Position numbers and translations under genes: made by a program
Source: Syntrophaceae bacterium
GTDB taxonomy: Bacteria; Desulfobacterota; Syntrophia; Syntrophales; Smithellaceae
Reading direction: 5' to 3'
Assembly: GCA_009773315.1 (NCBI GenBank)
Contig: WRPE01000004.1
Span: forward strand, 29,261-93,260
DNA: 64,000 nt
In this document: positions 60,556-64,000 of the stretch, one piece after another
How positions within the stretch are numbered: position 1 is the stretch's first letter
How the letters are laid out: each line of letters begins with the position of its first letter
The notes under the pieces: model-generated
The model's input: only the letters and a program-made list of their open reading frames with translations
Databases searched by the model: none
What the model was told of the DNA's origin: nothing

Positions 60556-60891
60556 CTATATTTTCTTGAAACTGTTAACAATGAGTCGTCCATCCACGAT
60601 GTAGAAATGAACATATACGGCCTCGCCTTTCAACTCGGGCGCCTTATAATAATCGATCAACAAGGATTCTCTCATACGTGACGGCTCGCTCTTGTAATAG
60701 TGCGCTGGTTTCAGTTTCCGAATGGCGTCAAGTATATCGTCTGTTTTCCATCCAAAGTCCTGATAGGCGCCTTCTAATGCATTCCCCCGAATTTCAACAT
60801 TTCCCTGTTTGACCAGTTGTTTTACCGCAGACAGGGAGTAATACGGTTGCGACCTCTTGGCCTGGAATTTTTTTGTTGAATCCTTCTTCAT
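60556..60891 (-). CDS. mqsR: MqsR-family mRNA-interferase toxin
   Basis: A 111-residue toxin with YSLSAVKQLVKQGNVEIRGN, AIRKLKPAHYYKSEPSRM, then EAVYVHFYIVDGRLIVNSFK. The order and spacing follow E. coli MqsR, including the DxYKS-like segment and the final IVSFK. The start at 60891 is preferred to 60918; a long palindrome lies just upstream. Confidence 0.83.
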   Translation of the reverse strand: MKKDSTKKFQAKRSQPYYSLSAVKQLVKQGNVEIRGNALEGAYQDFGWKTDDILDAIRKLKPAHYYKSEPSRMRESLLIDYYKAPELKGEAVYVHFYIVDGRLIVNSFKKI

Positions 60892-60906
60892 AATGAGCTT
60901 AGCACC

Positions 60907-60930
60907 AAAGGTTGACAATTGTCAACCTTT
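60907..60930 (-). promoter_or_regulatory. 24-bp perfect palindrome, probable mqsRA operator
   Basis: AAAGGTTGACAA followed directly by its exact complement TTGTCAACCTTT. It ends 16 bp before the mqsR ATG and contains a TTGACA-like hexamer. Antitoxins of this type repress their operon through such dyads; the binding is inferred. Confidence 0.75.
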
Positions 60931-61129
60931 TTCTTCTCTTTTAACTCAAAACCCAAAACTTCTAAAGCCCAAAACTTATAACTTATGGGGTTTTATACCA
61001 ATGGCGTGGCTTCCCTTTTCGATTAAACTTATCAATGTCACGCGACAGACCCTACAATGTCCCCCGCTACCCTAAAGGGCACGCGTGGCGGGGGTAGGGG
61101 GTGGTGTGAAAATAAATAGGTTTCTGTCC

Positions 61130-62419
61130 CTATTTTAAATATTTCCAGATGGGGATTACTTTTATTTTATTCTCCATGTCGATCTCGTCATCCCATGTTA
61201 CTATCGTGCCGGTGGAGAGGGAAAGTTCATCCATCGCGCTTTTCAATCCCCGGAGTTCTCGTTCGAAGGTCTTTTTATCCGACATCTCCCAGCATACCTG
61301 GATCAGTTGCGTCTCGCCCGAAATTCTGTGCCGCGCAAGGAAATCAGCTTCATACCCGTCTTTTGTAGTGACATATTCCACATCATACCCCTCGCGACGC
61401 AGGTGCATAAATACCATCGTTTCCAGAAGCTGGCCGTAATTATATGAATTACGAAAGGTCATGGCATTCAAAAGTCCGGTGTCGATCGTGTAAACTTTAG
61501 CCGGGTTGATCAGCCTTGATTTTTCCGAACGGCTGTGAATGGGAACTTTGTAAAACAAAAAAGCATCCGTCAAATGATCAAGATATTCATACAGACTGTT
61601 CTTGGTTGATTTGATCGCCATGCTCTGCATCGTATTGAAGAATTTATTGACGCTGAACTGCCCGCCGGCAGAATTCATAATATGGCGGACAAGATGCTTA
61701 AGCACAAGAATATTGCTGACCTTATGGCGCTCAATGATGTCCTTCAGCAATACAGAGTCGATATAACCCTGCAATACTTCAATGCGAAGATTGCGATCCA
61801 GGTTCTGTACTTCCGGGAAGCCTCCAACTTCAAGATAATCTTTCGCTGCCTTGCGCAATACGGAAGCCGTGTTTGCGCCAAACGTTTTTGGACTGCCGGA
61901 AAAAAGTCCGTGAAATTTCAAAAATTCCTCAAAGCTGAAAGGGAATATTTCTATGGTGAGAGATCGCCCCCGTAAGCTGGTGGCTATTTCCGAGCCAAGT
62001 AACTTTGAAGACGAGCCGGTAATGAAAATTTGAATATTTTCCGTATCAAGCAAGCGCCTTATGAACATTTCCCATTGATCAATTCTCTGTATCTCATCAA
62101 AGAAAAAATAGCACCGGCCATTGCGATGTTCCGGATATTTACCGAAATAGACATCAAGAATTTCCTGAAAATGATTAACGGTAAACCCCAGCAACCGATC
62201 ATCTTCAAAGTTAAGATAGAGAATCTCCTCTTTTTTTATTCCCGAGGCAATCAGTTCTTTTATTTTCTGATAACAAAACCAGGTTTTACCCGCTCGCCTC
62301 ATACCGATAACGACATCCGCCTTGCCCCTGACCTCAGAAAATTCCTTATTCCGGGTTACCAGCTCAGGCAAGTTCCGTTCATGGAAATCATCAATAAGTT
62401 GCGATATTACATTTTTCAT
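61130..62419 (-). CDS. AAA-type ATPase with DUF4143 C-terminus
   Basis: A 429-residue protein of the same broad family as the gene at 54611, but quite different in sequence. Walker A is VIGMRRAGKTWFCYQ, Walker B CYFFFDEIQRI, sensor TGSSSKLLGSEIATSL. A winged-helix-like region and a nuclease-like C-terminus (GYEADFLARHRISGETQLIQ) follow. Accessory gene; function unproved. Confidence 0.85.
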   Translation of the reverse strand: MKNVISQLIDDFHERNLPELVTRNKEFSEVRGKADVVIGMRRAGKTWFCYQKIKELIASGIKKEEILYLNFEDDRLLGFTVNHFQEILDVYFGKYPEHRNGRCYFFFDEIQRIDQWEMFIRRLLDTENIQIFITGSSSKLLGSEIATSLRGRSLTIEIFPFSFEEFLKFHGLFSGSPKTFGANTASVLRKAAKDYLEVGGFPEVQNLDRNLRIEVLQGYIDSVLLKDIIERHKVSNILVLKHLVRHIMNSAGGQFSVNKFFNTMQSMAIKSTKNSLYEYLDHLTDAFLFYKVPIHSRSEKSRLINPAKVYTIDTGLLNAMTFRNSYNYGQLLETMVFMHLRREGYDVEYVTTKDGYEADFLARHRISGETQLIQVCWEMSDKKTFERELRGLKSAMDELSLSTGTIVTWDDEIDMENKIKVIPIWKYLK

Positions 62420-62519
62420 GATGCCATATTATCTCTTTTTTAGAGACAATACAATAAAATATTATCTTTATTTTAGATATGAAAAAGAGAATAGGGGGCT
62501 CAGCCCCCCTTATTCTTCC

Positions 62520-62558
62520 TCAGTCCTCAGCACTCAGCACTTTCTTTATCGCACTTGT
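62520..62558. repeat. 39-bp dispersed repeat, copy 2
   Basis: An exact copy of 57791-57829. It lies between the DUF4143 ATPase and the epimerase, beside a short GGGGGCT/AGCCCCC hairpin at 62494-62508. Confidence 0.85.
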
Positions 62559-62627
62559 CTTTACTCAGTCCTCAGCACTCAACACTTATTTTCCCCCGCA
62601 TCCCCACAAATACTTAAAACTTAACGC

Positions 62628-63614
62628 TTAAAACTTAAAACTTTTTTTGTTTTTTCGATACCAATCCACCTCTCGCTTTAATCCGTCTTTCAAGCTGGTC
62701 CTGGTTTGAAAACCATAGGTTTCTTCAAATCGGCGGGTATCGTAAACGTCTTCAGCCAGCCATTTCTTCACAGTTTGATGAAGACCCGCCAGGCGACGGT
62801 TCGGTATCCTGGACAGATGCCGACTTAGAAGCAAAGCCAGCGGCGCCGGAACCCGCACAGGGAAAGGATGCTTCCCCAGCGCATCTGCTATGCCATCCAC
62901 AATCTCGCGCATCGTGCAGGCAGGTGCAGAAACGTTGTATATATTGATGCCAGATGCAGGTCGTTCTGCCACGGCCATGCAGACACGCGCAGCATCTCCT
63001 TTATACAATAAACTTTTCCGATTGTTGCCGTCGCCTATCCAAAGAAAACGCCCCCTATCCAACGTACGCATCAAACGACCCACATTCCCGGGATCGCCCT
63101 CCCCGTAAAGCGTAGCCAACCGCAGAATAGTAAGCGCCATCCCTGACTCCCGGGCGATTTCGATAGCTCGCAGCTCTGCATTGTATTTAGAGAGGGCGTA
63201 CGGCCCAACAGGGTTACAAAGGGTATTTTCATCATACACTCCCTGGGTATATGGGCCGTAAACGGATACGGAACTGATTACAATAAAATGCCCAACACCC
63301 GCCGCAACCGCCGCAGACGCCACGTTGGCTGTTCCGATTTCATTGATCTGCCGAAATTTCTCGACCGAATTCGCATCGAGAGAAAAGATATGTGCCAAGC
63401 CAGCAACGTGAATAACTGTGGTTGCGTTCTCTAATACAGGTTTTATTTCTTCCGGCCTTGTAATATCTGCTTTTCTATATGCAATGTCTGACACGCAGCC
63501 GACTTCGCCTAAATCAGTGGCCCACACTGAAATGCCAGACGCCTGCAGTAGGGATAAGATTGCACGGCCGAGAAAACCATTTGCACCCGTTACTAAAATA
63601 CGATTTAAAGACAT
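62628..63614 (-). CDS. NAD-dependent nucleotide-sugar epimerase/dehydratase (extended SDR)
   Basis: A 328-residue extended short-chain dehydrogenase. It has the Rossmann motif ILVTGANGFLG, the active-site S-SVYGPY and YALSK (YxxxK), and a C-terminal substrate domain. It probably interconverts UDP-hexosamines for a surface polysaccharide. It is a usual neighbour of PglC/WcaJ-type transferases, here separated from one by 5 kb of accessory genes. Confidence 0.87.
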   Translation of the reverse strand: MSLNRILVTGANGFLGRAILSLLQASGISVWATDLGEVGCVSDIAYRKADITRPEEIKPVLENATTVIHVAGLAHIFSLDANSVEKFRQINEIGTANVASAAVAAGVGHFIVISSVSVYGPYTQGVYDENTLCNPVGPYALSKYNAELRAIEIARESGMALTILRLATLYGEGDPGNVGRLMRTLDRGRFLWIGDGNNRKSLLYKGDAARVCMAVAERPASGINIYNVSAPACTMREIVDGIADALGKHPFPVRVPAPLALLLSRHLSRIPNRRLAGLHQTVKKWLAEDVYDTRRFEETYGFQTRTSLKDGLKREVDWYRKNKKSFKF

Positions 63615-63673
63615 TACCCAACACTCACCTTAAATTTATATTATCATTAGCTTAATATATAAGCACGACGAAT

Positions 63674-63901
63674 TTACTTCGTACAAAGTAACGAAACACT
63701 GCCACCCATATAATCACGAAAGCCCGGCAACAAATCTGATAAAAAATCATCCATCAGGTTAATCCGCCATGATGCGTCGATTGACATCGTAAACCCAATC
63801 TTATTCAAAACCAAAAGTGGGTATCTCAGCAAAGCCCCGTGATGAATGACTTGAAAATCAGAAAACACTTGACTTAATGGCTCAATTCTTTGCTTTGTCA
63901 A
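63674..63901 (-). CDS. Short hypothetical reading, possibly a gene remnant
   Basis: A 75-codon reading starting at TTG (63901), ending in SVSLLCTK. Composition looks protein-like (PLLVLNKIGFTMSIDASWRI, MDDFLSDLLPGFRDYMGGS). I do not recognise the family. It may be the C-terminal piece of a larger polysaccharide gene interrupted by a frameshift, since a stop (TAG) lies just upstream in frame. No firm ribosome site. Confidence 0.35.
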   Translation of the reverse strand: MTKQRIEPLSQVFSDFQVIHHGALLRYPLLVLNKIGFTMSIDASWRINLMDDFLSDLLPGFRDYMGGSVSLLCTK

Positions 63902-64000
63902 TCCCGACTTTGACAGCTAATGAAGTTCAGCGTCGAAAAACCTCAATAATATCGTAGAAAGAGTTCGCGAGTTCGCAAAAGTGTAGTGAACAAATATCTG

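Overview
The window looks like a chromosomal segment of a strictly anaerobic member of the Desulfobacterota, most like Syntrophus/Smithella-type syntrophs. This is inference. It rests on two four-subunit 2-oxoacid:ferredoxin oxidoreductases, a NuoE/F/G-like NADH module, a two-subunit class I fumarase, GctAB-type CoA transferase, a split PurL/PurQ, flavodoxin/ferredoxin proteins, an ODP-type di-iron protein and a rubrerythrin-like protein. No rRNA is present, so the taxon cannot be fixed.

Layout. 1-3.9 kb: a truncated phospholipase-D-type gene, an orphan HicB, an adenylate cyclase translationally coupled to an ODP-type di-iron protein, a ferritin-like protein and a RAYT transposase. 4-14 kb: CoA transferase GctAB, a sigma-54 activator, and a divergent operon (three-domain FAD/FNR/[2Fe-2S] fusion, old-yellow-enzyme reductase, crotonase) with a visible sigma-54 promoter and three palindromic upstream sites. 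This is the best candidate for an undescribed pathway. 14-22 kb: htpG, a bifunctional PBP, two iron-sulfur/flavodoxin proteins, and a CstR-like repressor with an exported rhodanese. 22-26 kb (minus strand): crotonase, VOC protein, class III aminotransferase, DUF819 permease. 26-38 kb: uup, purL/purQ, btuF/tonB, tadA, two tRNA-Ser, SRP RNA, dnaX-ybaB-recR. 38-53 kb: fumarase, POR cluster 1 with a NuoEFG-like module, hflX (apparently starting at AUC), a 5'-nucleotidase-like protein, a four-helix-bundle protein and POR cluster 2. 53.5-64 kb: an accessory region on the minus strand in which toxin-antitoxin modules (two Phd/VapC, one AbrB/VapC, one MqsRA, an orphan XRE), two DUF4143-type ATPases and a second four-helix-bundle gene lie among surface-polysaccharide genes (PglC-like sugar transferase, a broken paralogue, epimerase).

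How it fits together. The housekeeping core is dense and conserved in order. The metabolic genes point to CoA-ester chemistry with ferredoxin and NAD(H) as electron carriers: CoA activation, flavin-dependent dehydrogenation or reduction, hydration, 2-oxoacid oxidation or synthesis, and fumarate hydration. Redox and oxygen handling recurs. Intergenic space is unusually rich in short repeats: REP-like double hairpins, MITE-like inverted repeats, GACTGAA minisatellites and G-rich TTTTGGG-type arrays. Some repeats supply the stop codons of neighbouring genes.
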